A model generated the notes under the pieces. The model saw nothing but the letters and a program-made list of their open reading frames with translations, was not told where the DNA came from and searched no databases. 64,000 nt of DNA from Pyxicephalus adspersus (lineage: Eukaryota > Chordata > Amphibia > Anura > Pyxicephalidae): the NCBI RefSeq assembly GCF_032062135.1, contig NC_092860.1, positions 71,539,490-71,603,489 on the forward strand. The letters run 5' to 3'. Positions 1-12,800 of this stretch are shown piece by piece (the first letter of the stretch is position 1; the number at the start of each line of letters is the position of its first letter). Both the position numbers and the translations under genes were made by a program.

Positions 1-3000
1 ATTTTACTTTCCATGGCAAGGGACATATTTTTCCCCATATCCACCAATTTCATTTCACACTACTGATCCATGAAGAATTTTCTTAAGCTGGGGTCTCCCA
101 AGTTAGGAATAATTAGGGAGATAAATTCACCCTATTCCTCACTCCCTCAACAGCCAACATTCACCTTTGCTGTAAAAAATGGGTGGGCATTCAGTTTCTC
201 TACAATGCAGGACAGCAGTAGAGGTGACTGAAGCAGAAAATAATCTTAGTTGGATTGGTAAAGAAATCCAACTAGAGTTGGAACTTACAGGTGAAAATTC
301 CTATTTTTTTAGGTGGCTCAAATTTCAAGATTAATTAATTGTATTCAGTTGCTCCAACTATGCAGCCTATATGGAGGGGCAATCCACAATTCCACGAGGG
401 TGGCCAAAATTCAAATTTCTTGGCTCAGTAATCTATTGACACCAGAAACAGCTAGAGAGCCAAGTGTGAAGGATTAGCAACAAAGGCACTCACCTGTATA
501 GAGGTATTCTAAACTCCAAATAAGATTTAGGGCTGCTCTGGCCACTGTTATCCACACCAAAAACATGAACCTAAATTAGCCTTATCCAGGCCCCTTAAAC
601 CCTTTCCTAGGTGATAATGAGGTAGATGCTGCAGGATACCCTCAGAATTTGGCATCATATGTTTCTTTACTAAACAGGATTTTATTAGTCTCATTAGTCT
701 ACACAAGACAACAAATAACACTATCAGTGCTCTTCCCCTCTTAGAGACAGGAACTATATCTGCTAAAAGAAGAGGCGACCTGTGCGCTTAAAAGAAAGTA
801 GTTATGAGTGTTGTGAATGAGGCAGAGGTACCCTGGCTCCATGTTAATTTATCATGTTTATTGTGTATATCTCCCTGCTTTTGACTAAGATAATTGGCCT
901 GATTTATTAAAACACTCCAAGACTGGAAAGCATTCACTTTTATCAGTGAACCTATGCTATCCAAAATCCTGAAATGGATTTGGTCCAGGATTGAAAACAT
1001 TTTCTAACAAAAAGCAATTTACTTGAAAAAATACATACCAGGTTTGCTAGATAACTAAAGATTCACTGATGGAAGTGTATCCTCTCCAGCTTTTAGGGAG
1101 TTTTAATAAAATTAGGCCCAATGGATGAGCCAAGCAGTACACATAGACAAAGCTGGGATGGGATTGCTACCTTATGAAAACATCCATAATGGGATCTTAT
1201 TTGTCTGCTACCACTGTCAGGGTGCTTAGTAGTGGTGCTGGTGCCCTCCCTCCTGCTAATTAGTTAATTTTGGATCATGGATTCTTACTGTTATGAAATA
1301 TTACAGGATTGAAACCGACCTATATCCGGATTTCTCTGAACTGGGGGTCACAAGAAAAAAATGTATGTAGAAATTGTAAAAACTACATAAAAGATGACAC
1401 AAATAGACACAAACTAAGCTTACTAAGAATAAACATTTTAGCTTGTACAAGGTCAATTTTGAACATTATATGGGGGATTCATAACAGAAGTAAAAGTAAA
1501 TTAGTTTGTCATGATTTTACAATTTTATTTAGCTTTCTGTTTGGCTTTTGTGTTTAAACTTTTGCAATTTAACAGCAATTAAGGTCTGCTGTAAAGAATA
1601 TCATTTTTCATTATTTAAACCCTGAAAATATTTTATACTTTGGAATGTAAATTTGCTGGATAGACCTTCTCTCTTTTTCTTAGTTTAAGATATTACAAGA
1701 TCCCTTGGTTAAGAAACCAAGAAAATAATATAGAAAATAATGGACTTTCTTTCACTCTTACTGTTTTTTCTCTGTTGATATGACTGTACTATATTCTAGA
1801 CATACAGACAAATAGGATAATGTGCAATGGAAACATTTCACATGAACAGTAAAATAATTTCCTCCTTATTCTTATAGGAAAGTATGCAGATCTCAGACAC
1901 ATCCATCTGGTGAAGCCTAGCAGGATTTATCACCATAGCGTGTTCATATCCCTTGAAGTATCTAGTATCTGAAGTATCTAGCACAGGACACAATGTTACT
2001 TCATAGACTTTTAAAGAACATTTAAAGGAAATTTTATTAAAACCAAACTTCAGTCTGATAATATGAACACAAATTGAAACTTTAGAGTGTGCTTTAGTGC
2101 ACTAGAGTGCAGCTATCTAGAATGGAAGGTCCAAGAAAAGTCCTGTTCCCCAGAAGGCTTCACTTACCTATTCACATATACCAGGGCATGTGCAGCAGCC
2201 AAGACCAACTTTTTATCTATGTTCTACATGAATTAATATTGACTGACATGTACAGAACATGGTAAATAAAAATCACTTCATCACTTTATTATTTATTCAG
2301 CCTAATACAGGCACTTGTGAGTCAAGATATAAATTTTTTGCCTGGTAATTTGGCTCAGATTTGTCCTTTACGTTAATGACTGCTGTGTTTTTGATATTTT
2401 GCCACTAGGTGGAAGAATTACCCTTAGTTTAATATGCATTTACAAAAGCACTAAATGGGGTATTGAATCAATAAAAAAACAGCTGAATTGACAGGGAGGA
2501 TTTATAAATAGACACCACAGAAATTAACTTTAAGTAAACATTTTAGAATTTTGTAAACCAGAAATGTTTCCAAGCAGGTTTTGTCTTATTCAAGTTCTAG
2601 GTGAGTTCTGCCAACTTTTATCTTTTTCTGCTATTAACAGGAACACAATACTACTGCAAAGCTTTAGAAAAATGCTTGATTTGAGGTGCTTCTACCACAC
2701 TCAGTTATATTGTATTTTAATGTTTATTGTATTATTATTGTAAAATTAACAAGCTTATCGCACTGTTTATAAATGTTTTCACCCAAACTTTACATATTTT
2801 TTACTTTTGGATTCAATTAAAGAATGTGTGAATTATCATTTTCTTATGATTTATACCTTTTCCTCATGATTTATAATTTATAAACAGACCCCTAAGTAAA
2901 AAAGCAATTATCAGGTATGACGCTAGGCGTTAACAAACAGATTCAGTCTGCCCTCGTGCTTCTTAAAATTGGCTAATTAAACAATTCCTATTGATTTAAT

Positions 3001-3540
3001 CAAATATAAACTGTTGCAGTATTTGTAAAAGGGAACATTTTTTGTGAAAAAAAATGGGAAAATTTAATGTAGGAGTACAATATGAGTAGACTTGATGGTA
3101 CTCAGGAACCTCAGCATGCTTTGTGTTACAAAAAAAACTTTGAACACTTTCCTATTCTTTGCTGGTTAAGGCAAATTATATGAGTGGTTTGAACTTCTTT
3201 AGAGAAAAAAACAAAGAAAACAAAAGAAAAAGGAGAAAGAAAAGAAAGACTATAGACAGTTGAACTAAAATATAGTAAAGAGGTAAATCATAAAGAATTA
3301 TGATTTATTGTCCAGCCTCTTGACTTTTCTGTTTTGCAAAATATATATCTTGCTTCTTTTTGTTTTCTCTCGAAACATGAACTCTAAAAAGTACTAAATC
3401 ACAAAATACATTTTTTTAGAATCTGGTGGGCCCTATCATGGAACTAATTGAGCCTATGTTCTGTTGTGTAATTTTCCCAAGTATAGTTATTTTTCCCCAT
3501 GTACTGCTGTTATTTTATTTTTTGCATCATATTAATAAGC
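1..3540. other. Intronic or upstream DNA, no gene seen
   Basis: AT-rich sequence. Apart from palindromic MITE copy 1 I see only short random ORFs. An exon preceding E1 should exist upstream, but none with a convincing acceptor, frame and donor stands out here. Confidence 0.5.
896..1119. repeat. Palindromic MITE, copy 1
   Basis: Starts GGCCTGATTTATTAAAACAC and ends TTTTAATAAAATTAGGCC. The two halves are approximate reverse complements (ACTTTTATCAGTGAACC against GATTCACTGATGGAAGTG). Same family as copies at 11224, 22727, 29411, 35059 and 59245. Confidence 0.75.
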
Positions 3541-3585
3541 ATTAATAATAATAATAATAATAATAATATATATGTATGTATGTGT
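3541..3585. repeat. AAT/ATGT microsatellite
   Basis: About nine AAT units run into ATATATGTATGTATGT just left of the possible LINE tail. Confidence 0.85.
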
Positions 3586-3596
3586 TTTGCTGGGTC

Positions 3597-4780
3597 TTTT
3601 TTTAAAAATTTAATTTTTATTGAAGAGAAAAGAAATTAAACAAAAATAACCATACAACATATAAACAACATACATACAGAAATTACACTCCTCAACCAGA
3701 GGAAAGAAAAGAGATTGTCCCATAAGAAGTAATGACTGGCTCCATAAGATCCGCAGTGCAATACAGAACTGTGCGTTATTCATATAAGCAACCAGGATTG
3801 TTTACATTAGTGTAAGGGTATACATCTACAAGCATCAAATGGTATTAAAATATAGTATAGTACAGGTGTTTATTCAATCCCAAAATGCCTAAAACTGTCA
3901 TCCACTGGGCCAGATATATGAAACCAGCCACATGTCTACTGGTAGGGGGATGCTGTATAACCAACAAGAAACATACAAACATAGTGTAGGAAGACAAACA
4001 AAACGTTTAAAATAGTAATAAAAAAAGGAAGGAAAATAGGTTCTGATCACCTCAAGTTTGTGACATTTTATCTTCCCCTCCTAGGAATCTCCAAGGAGGC
4101 TCCTATATGCTAGTATGTCCAGATCAAGGAATGCATGTTGCTAGATAGGAATCCTAAGGAGCTCAGATCACATTAAACTTTTTCAGATGGTCATATATAT
4201 AGTTGAGCTGGTAATTGCTCCATTAACCATACTTATTTATCTGTTGAAGCAGTTGCTGGGTGTTTTCAAATGCAGATTTTCTGATACCTTTTTCACAATT
4301 TAGTCACTTAGACTGCTAGAATCAGCCAGGTACATTGTAGTAAGAATTTCTAGACAAAAGTTTAGAATAGGTTATATGCCTTGTTGTTCATTCAGCTCTT
4401 CCAAAGCTGGCTACAGTCACATGGTATTGAGTTGGTCAGGGTGAAGCCAAAATATACAGAGTTGGCCAATTTTTATCATTTTTTCCATTGATTATATTTT
4501 CTTTGCATAATGGGAAATTATCCATAGCCTCTGGCAGTAAATACATGGAACCAAACAGTTTGTTGTGTTAAACAGAATGCTTTCCTCAGCCCTTTTTCCA
4601 AAGTTGCAAACAGTTAGATGTAAGCATGCAGTTTATGCAAGCCATGCAGTATTTTACTTGGTCTGGCCATGTGATAAATGTTTTTTATACATGGGAGGGC
4701 AGTGCTTGTAGTACTGTACAGTATATGACAGGACTCTATTGCTAATAACACTGGGGAATGCATTTTTTGTTGAGTTAGAT
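3597..4780 (-). mobile_element. Possible LINE 3' region, minus strand
   Basis: The left edge TTTAATTTTTATTGAAGAGA is the reverse complement of an AATAAAAATTAAA-type LINE tail, followed by A/C-rich text like the LINE edge at 8763. No coding frame is recognisable to the right. It ends next to copy A of the transposase-like gene. Family assignment is weak. Confidence 0.35.
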
Positions 4781-5058
4781 CTTACACTTGTTTTTTACTA
4801 ATTTTTGGGTGATGAATCCAGAAATGATCCCAGTTTTTGCTATTACATCCAGATTTTACGATACCCTCCATTTTTTGTCAAAAAACATACAAATTTTACA
4901 TACAATGAAAAAAATGATGAAATAACATGAATGTATTGTTTTTTAAAATTTCATTTGTTCAAGCAAAGAGTTTATTGTTACCCTGACTTTTTTTACATTA
5001 AAACATTTGAAAATTAATTGGGTAAGCATTTAAGGTAAAAATTTACGCTTATAGCTTT

Positions 5059-6315
5059 TCATGGTAAAAAATTGCGCTTATGGCTTTTGCTGGAGTGTTC
5101 AGTGTTAGGACAATCCTGCCGGATGCTCCAACAATAGTCAGCCATCATATGTACATCCCATCTACCCTGATATCGTCCTTCCATGACCTACAAATCTTGG
5201 TGTAATCTTTCACCTTGCTCATCACTGACTGCATCAAGGTTTTCCAGAAAGTTAGAAAGATGGCTATGCAGAAAATGCACCTTGATGCCATATTGAAACC
5301 AAGCATTTTGTAGCTCTCCAAAAGTTTTTGGACAATTTCTGTGTAATTTATTATTTGTAATAAATTATTTGCTTGTGTGTTTCCAAGAAAGTCCTTGACA
5401 ATGGCTTTGAATGATAACCAAGCATTCTTTTCGACTTCTGACATTGTCCTGATGAATCGTTCATCTTTGATGAGCTGCCGAATCTGTGTACCATCAAACA
5501 CACCGACCTTTATTTTTTCAAATGACAGGCTAGTAAATGCCAAAATTAGGTACTTGAAACAGTCTCCTTCAGTTTGCAAAGCTTTAACGAATTGTTTCAT
5601 CAGACCCAGTTTCATGTGCAGAGGGGGTAATATAATATTCTTTCTATCAACAAGTGGCTCATGTAGAATGTTTGGATCACCTGGTTTTAGGGCAGAATTT
5701 GGAGGCCAATTCCTTTCCAGCCAATGCCACTCATGAGCTCTGCTGTCCTACATGCACAGATAACAGGGATACTTGGTGTATCTGCATTGCTGTCCAGGAA
5801 GGAAGCATACAATTTTAATTGTGTTGGTGATATTGCAACAACTCAATGACTCTATGTCTGCATATTAATTACAAAGAGAAACTGAATGGCTAATTGGGAC
5901 TGACCCAAATATATTGCCATTGTAAAGGAGGACACACTTTAAGCTCTGCTTTGAGCTATCGCCATAGATGAATAGTCGCCATTCAGTTAAGTTATAGTTT
6001 GGAATTCCCAATTCCTCCATAAAACCAAGTATGTTTTGGCAATACACAAGGCCACTGTCAGTTCTAAAATACTGCAGAAATGTAATTTTTCTGGGTCAAA
6101 AGTACAATATCTTCGTTCCTTTTTCAAGTAAGTTTTTCTCACGCAGTCTTGATGCTAGGAGTTCTGAAGCCTTCTTCGATAGTCCCAAATCAGGTGCCAA
6201 ATCACTCAACTCATGCTGATCAAATCCCTTAACAAACAAAGTCCTCTTCAATTTCAAACTCTTCATCATTGTTGTCACCTAGTTCATTACCATAATCATG
6301 TTCTTCATGTCCACA
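5059..6315 (-). pseudogene. Uncharacterised transposase-like gene, copy A
   Basis: Read on the minus strand, broken open segments form a protein similar to copy B at 30624-32238. In order: an acidic stretch (about 6300-6240), [88 protein letters not shown], and a C-terminus with GRYQGRWD and MMADYCWS ending at a TGA at 5061-5059. Frameshifts and stops separate the parts, and the N-terminal Cys-pair region is missing. In copy A the residue matching the first Asp is in GDSS and the second Asp appears lost. I do not recognise a named family, but near-identical proteins recur in many animal genomes (from memory), which fits mobile DNA. Confidence 0.7.
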
Positions 6316-7014
6316 TCCTATTTTACCTATTTTAGTGTAAATAAACTTAAAAATTGAAGTCAACAAAAATGTTTGTTCATTATTTTTCCCCTAGTGTATT
6401 AAGAAGAAATTGTGTAGTTAATTGTGTAGTACAGGGAAATGCTATTATTTTTACTCTACCACAGTGTTTAAAACTAAATTCTGCCTTGCCAGTAATACAG
6501 GTATTGAGAACTTTTACATGATGAATATGTTAACATTTACGAATTGTACCTCAAATTTGTATACATAAAAATGGATTGACACACACATTAGATTTTTTTG
6601 CCTGATTTATGTTACATTTAAGAAACAATAAGTTTATCATTTTGTTTAAAAATATAGTATTAAATATTAAATTTACCAAGACATAATATTAAATGGGTTA
6701 TTGTTTAAAATACTGCTAGTTTCAAAAGTCATTTGGTGCAGGGTAGCAAAAGGAATAGCCTGTTATTCACTAAATTTTTCTTTGTTTTTTTTTTTTTTAA
6801 CTAAATGGTATTATAGGAATAGACAAGACACTTTATGAAGACCCAGAATACCTATGTTTTTTTTCAGTTACTATTAGATTTCCATACATGGGTGTTACAT
6901 AGGTTTCCTTAAAGTCCCAAGCACTTAAAATAATTTATTCCTCTGTTCTGCCATGCAGAAAAAGATTTATTTACAGTACAGTTCACCCGTTCATACTCTT
7001 ATTCTGTCTTCTAG
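6316..7014. other. Sequence before exon E1, nothing recognised
   Basis: AT-rich. It includes a T run near 6790 and ends in the pyrimidine-rich acceptor of E1. Confidence 0.6.
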
Positions 7015-7139
7015 CATCCGAATGTAAACCATGCACAGAATTCACTGCTATCCCAGATTCAAGATGCGCAACTCCTGATGCAGATCCAAACCTCTCTCCT
7101 TTGGAAACTGGAGACCCACTATTTATGGTAGAGGAAAAG
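7015..7139 (+). CDS. AKAP13: AKAP13-like exon E1
   Basis: This 125-nt exon is preceded by a pyrimidine-rich tract and AG and followed by GTAAGT. It starts with two bases that complete a codon and ends on a full codon. The 41 codons read [10 protein letters not shown] and later [13 protein letters not shown], with no recognisable domain. The acidic C-terminus runs straight into the acidic start of the next exon (DDESVDLD). An upstream exon ending with one codon base must exist; I could not find it in the first 7 kb. Confidence 0.62.
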
Positions 7140-9822
7140 GTAAGTAAATGATTTTTAAACTACATTTTAAATGTTTTAGTTCACATGTTATTAGTCCATT
7201 GTAGGTAAACAGAATACTTAAGTTGGGGCTTTAAGGTGAAAATGTACAAAAACAACAAGTTATCTACAGTAAAAACATTCTTATTTTAACATAGACTTCA
7301 TATTTTTTTATGGTGTTTAGGTAGTTATTGCACAACAAAAAGTGGTAGTTGGAACTTACCAAAAACATCAATGTATGAGAGAAGAAAAATAATTATTTTC
7401 CCAGTCACACATAATGGGCAGATAATGAATTTTCATTAAGCACAGCCTACTAAGACTATAAAGTTTCATTTGGTGGGAGACAGAGTAGTGTGTAGTGTAT
7501 GTATATTTAAGGGCAGCTTCCTTGTCTACAAATATGGTCACAGTGATTGTGGAGTTGACTTACTAAAAGAGTACATTCTGTTCATATAGCAAATTATACC
7601 CTTGCAAGTTATATTTCATTTAGCTTAGCAAATGAGATGAAGCTTTGCAGACTTCAACCATCCAATCATGTGTATTTCCATGTATGTGATTGGGTATTAT
7701 TTGCAATGTTGCAACGTTTGATATCACATAAATATTTAATACAATCGTAATACAAAATGTTTACCCACACACTCACTATATAATAGCCTGTTTCCTTTTA
7801 CATCCTATTAAATCCGCATCATGTTCCTAATCTATTACCCTATTTTATTCATGTGGACCTTGCTTTACACAATACAATCCTTAACAAAAAGCATTTAGTT
7901 TATTGTTTTTTAGTTCTGCTCTGTACAATTACAACTACATACTTAATAAGTATCTTTGTAATGGCAATATGAATGGTTTTTCCTCGTAGTGATAGGCTGT
8001 ATTCATTATTGTTTCTGGCATGTACTAATAGCTCTTAATCTGTATTGTTTCAAAAACTTTCAACAAACCAATAATGAACAAAAATGCCCAATGCAGTTGT
8101 TAAGTATTGACATGAAATCGTGACCATTTTATCTAATTTATGTAGGTAGCAAGTGTATGTATGTATGTATATGTAATATTTTATATGTTCACTTATAAAT
8201 GGTATGGTCTTCATGTAAATGTTTTTGTATCTGTGTTTAGCTAACATAACTTCGGGTCCCAAAACCCCAATGTTTTCCACCTGGTTACTGAGGTTAGAAG
8301 TGTGTAACATACAACATAGCATATAAGGTGTCGAATTAAAAAAAAAAACAAAGTGTACAGAATGTTTGGCTTAGAAAAATATGATATTCAACATGCAGTA
8401 GCCAGGAACAAAATATGCAGTACAGCTTACAGAAGTTTGTATTCAGATGCTGGTAGTAAGTCGGTGTAAACAATGTTGGTGGACAGTGGGAAAATTGTTG
8501 GTGATTAGTGGGAGGAAAATGTCCCAGCATCTTTATTAGTTGGAGGAAAAAAGTGTCTAAACCTTTGTATTCAACAGCAGAAAGAATGTCTTTGAATCTG
8601 TTAGTAGTGGTAGGAAGAAATGTCCAAGTGCCCAAGTGCTGGATGAGAAAATGTCCAAGTGTTTTCTTTCAGGAAAGAAAATTCCAGCATCACTGGTTAA
8701 CCAGATAAAAAAATGCTCAGTTTTGAAGGTCACTGGTTGGAAGAATATCTTAACATCTCTCATGGGGGTCTTTTTTGAAACTGAGTTTTTATTGGAAAAT
8801 TTTCATATACAACAAGAAACAAAACAAAAGAAAAACATGAATATAAACACAGTATATGGGATGGATATCAATACATAAAAAAAGCCATATAAATAACATT
8901 GGAAATTAGGGTGCGGGCCGCCACCAAAATATGTGTGATGAGCTTAGATGTGAATTTGGGAAGACCCGTAAAGGTTAAACCCAGCAGATGATGTAGTGGA
9001 TCTAGGGGGGATCATGTTGGGTCACTCCTTCAATTTGCTGATTGACTCTATCCCAATAGATTTGTATAATGTAACAAAACCAGAGGATATGCTCGGGAGA
9101 GTCCCACGTTGGGACCTACTTCGCCAGCAAATAGGGTCTACCTCTGGAAACAGCCTGTGGAGCACATCTGGTGTGTGATACCACCAAAATAAAATGTTGT
9201 ACATGTTTTGTTTATAGAGGGTTCAAATAGAGCTTTTGTTTGCTGCCTCCTAATTATCAGACCAATCCTCCGTGTCAAAAGTTTGGCCCAAAATAGCTTC
9301 CCAGGTGCCCATGTATGCAAATTTCCAGAAGTCTCCCATGCAGACACATGGAGTAGGCAATAAATGGAGGAGATAAGACCCTTAGCATAAGGACCAGCTA
9401 TCCTCTCAAAGGGAGTTATTTTAATAAATCTGAGCGATTGTTCAAGAGAAAGAACATAATGCCTGATCTGCAAGTATGCAAAAAAGGAGGTTTGTGGAAG
9501 GTCAAATTTCTCCTGTAACTCCGGAAAGGAGAGTAATCTCACCGAATCCAAAATATTTTGAATGTCCCACGTTGGTCTTATCTTAATGTACAGTAAAAAA
9601 CAGAATGTCAGTGGTCAGTTACAAATGTAAATGCCCTAGTGCATGAAAATAATCACCCAAGTGTTCATTGTAAAAATGGTTCACAGTATTTCTGTAAGTG
9701 TGAAAAGTCCTCCCATTTATGTGGTTAGCAAGTTTTTACCAAGTTGTACCTAGCTCTGCCTGTCCTGATAATGAAGGGAAGGGCTTCACATTGGTGGTAG
9801 ATGTGAATCCCTCCCTCTCCCC

Positions 9823-9883
<61 letters not shown>

Positions 9884-12800
9884 GTAACGTAACTTTATTC
9901 AATGTTATGTTAGTTTTGCCATAAAACAATGAGGATTTGATCAATGAATAGGGTGTGTTTTTTTATTTTTACTCTTCTATTGGAATGATCATCAAAACTC
10001 TGCTCAATTGTTCACTTTTAATGAACAAAAAGGCAGCTGAGTGAAGGGAACGTAATAATAAAATGTTGTAGAGCTCTGCTTTAAAGATGATTTATGTTTT
10101 GCCCTGAGTAAAGCACTGGTTAATTTTGAAACAATACAGGCTACAGTAATCTGTTTAGGTGAGTGATTTAAAAAATCATCTAATGGTAGCTCACCTCAAA
10201 TTGGATAACATTTTTTTATTGTAGAATTTTAAATCTAAAAAAACGGAAAAAACTTTCTGTTTCATTTTTTGATTTTGGTTAAATGAGAATTAGACTGGAT
10301 GTTATGCAATACTATTATGTAAAAAAATGAAAAGAGGAACTGCAAAACTGGCCAGACGTTCAGTTGATTTGCTGCACTACTTGCTGTTTCTTTGGTTCTG
10401 AACAGTAAACATCAAAAAGGTAAACCATGCTATACTTTAACTACCTGAACAGTCTGAATACCTTATCAGAAGGCCTAGTATATAACAAAGAATGATAACA
10501 CAGACCTTGACATGTTATCTGCAATGAAATTGTTGTCTTAGTGTTATATTTCTGAGGTTTATGCATTTTAGTGTAAATGTTCATAGTTGATAGATATTTC
10601 GTGCTCAAAGGTCTTTTAACCACTAAGTGTGAATATGTCTTTTGCAATAGAGCAGGATGCATACATGTTAAACTGATGTTGCTCAAGTCGTCAGTCCAAA
10701 AGCTTGTCATTATAAAGGATAATTTTTTTAAACTAAACAATATATCTTGTTTGTGTTTAGTTTTAATGCAAATAAATTCTGTAAGAGTAAAAGAAAAAAT
10801 ATCTTCTTCCTCCACATCTTTACAAAATAAGATGAAGAGTTTTCTGTATTTCAGCAGTAGTGAATTGATGACATTGTTTGGGATCCAGTGCAGCAGTACT
10901 GTTAACATAGTGCAGGATCAACATGTATTTTCTGTACTTGCTGGAAATATGAACTTATTGCAGAGATGTACTTTCTATTTTTTTATTTTGTCCAAACATA
11001 AACTTAAGAGCAAGCATCCAGCTGTGCTTGCACATACTATCTGTCCTTTCCAGATCTGAAAGTCATGAAATCTGGGGCTTTTTTACTTTGTAAACACTCA
11101 CTTTGTCTATGGAGGTTGGTGTCCTTCTACTGAATTGCTCAAATTGTCCTTGATTTAGGGTTCCCGGGTGCTCAAAAAGTATGCCCATGTCCTGTGAACA
11201 TTTAGGTTCACATGACTCATTTATGACAAGTGAATAAAGCTCTTCAAGACTGAAAAAGATAGACATTCATGGGTGAATGTGTGCGATCCTGCAATCCTTG
11301 AATGGATTTCTTAATATGAATTTGCTATTTGTTGGCTAATGTTTTCATTTTTGCAGCTAATCCATTCCATGTTTGCTGGATTACCCAAGTTCACCTATGA
11401 ACGTCTATGTCAGCTGTGCTAAGCTTTAATAATTAGGACCCAAAGACTGCTATCTTTTAGGAAAACAGTGGTAGCTTATCAAACTATCAAACAAGTGTAG
11501 GGTAGCTTGGACTATCAAACAAAAAAATGTTAAAGGTTATAAAAAAAGAATAAGCAAACATAATTGTTTAAAATTCTTACCATTTTTAGACCTATAATTG
11601 GAGAAAAAAGTAGACGTGTGAGGGTTTTAGCATGTCATAGTGACAAAATGAGAGCAAGCAAATATTGACAAGAGAAAGTGTTCTGCTTTGCATCGCGGTG
11701 CTGCAGCAAAATAATAATAATTACTAAAAAAAGGCTTTTGGGAAATGTGAAAAAATGGTATTGTAATGTTGCTGTTGTCAATTTTGTCACTGGTAGGGCT
11801 TGTTTCTCTCTCACCCAGGCTTTTTGCATTTGGCTAGGTGGGGCAATGGCATTTTTAGAGCTGTTCCTACAGCCACCTCCCTCAAATATTGACATTGATT
11901 GCCATTTGATGCATACACATCTTTCTTTAGTTGATGTATCTAATAGTATCAATGTGTGCTGTGTAAAAATATTTAGCAGAGGGGACAGCCACATTTTTCT
12001 ACTATATACACAGGCTCAGCTTCTTGCTGCTTAGTTCTAGGAAATGTTCTCCGGTCTCACATGTAAATCTAATGGCTGACAGAGCCAATGAAAACAATAC
12101 CCTCCTCCCTACCTAGGATAGCTTCCCACTTGAACATACAACACTTTAGAAAAAGGCATCACAGACTCAGTACTCAAAATTCTATATGAGACTATGGTGG
12201 GCCACTTAGACAGACACTCTCTCTTAAACAGAGAAAGATCTGAAAATGTCAGGTCTTGCCTTTATATAATTTATATATTTGGTAAAACACTGAGCAATGT
12301 GACAAATCTGACGATACAAAGATAAAGTTAGGGGAGTTTAAATTTATTTTGCACCTCCGAGTAGGAAGGCAACAATTTTGTACAGGAATGAACTATTTGT
12401 CTGAAAATTGAAAAAAATCCTCTGAAGGCTGAACTATGTGTGAGGTAAGACTATCAGGGATTTGATATAGTAAAGTCATAAGGGATTCAGTTGTTTTCAG
12501 ATGATATTTGCTCCTTCATCTAAGCTATAAGTGTTTGGTTAACTACACTGGGGCCAATAGTTCAGCATCGGGTATCAAGTGGAAAAAAATTATTATGAAA
12601 GAGAATTAACCGTTTATATATGAATATTGATACATGCCTAAAGTAAAGGATGTTAAAAAAATGTTGCATTACAGAATTTTTACTCTGTAACAATACAAAT
12701 AAACAAAGACAATAAAACTGCTTTTTAATGTTAATGTGATTTAATGTTTAATCACCCCAGGTCTACTTATACTTTTCCATTCATTGCAAAGTTTGGTGCA

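Noticed and set aside
10441..11059. Overlapping 155- and 160-codon ORFs on opposite strands
   Set aside because: No motif, no splice context that fits, AT-rich composition like the surrounding intron, and two antiparallel frames open at once.
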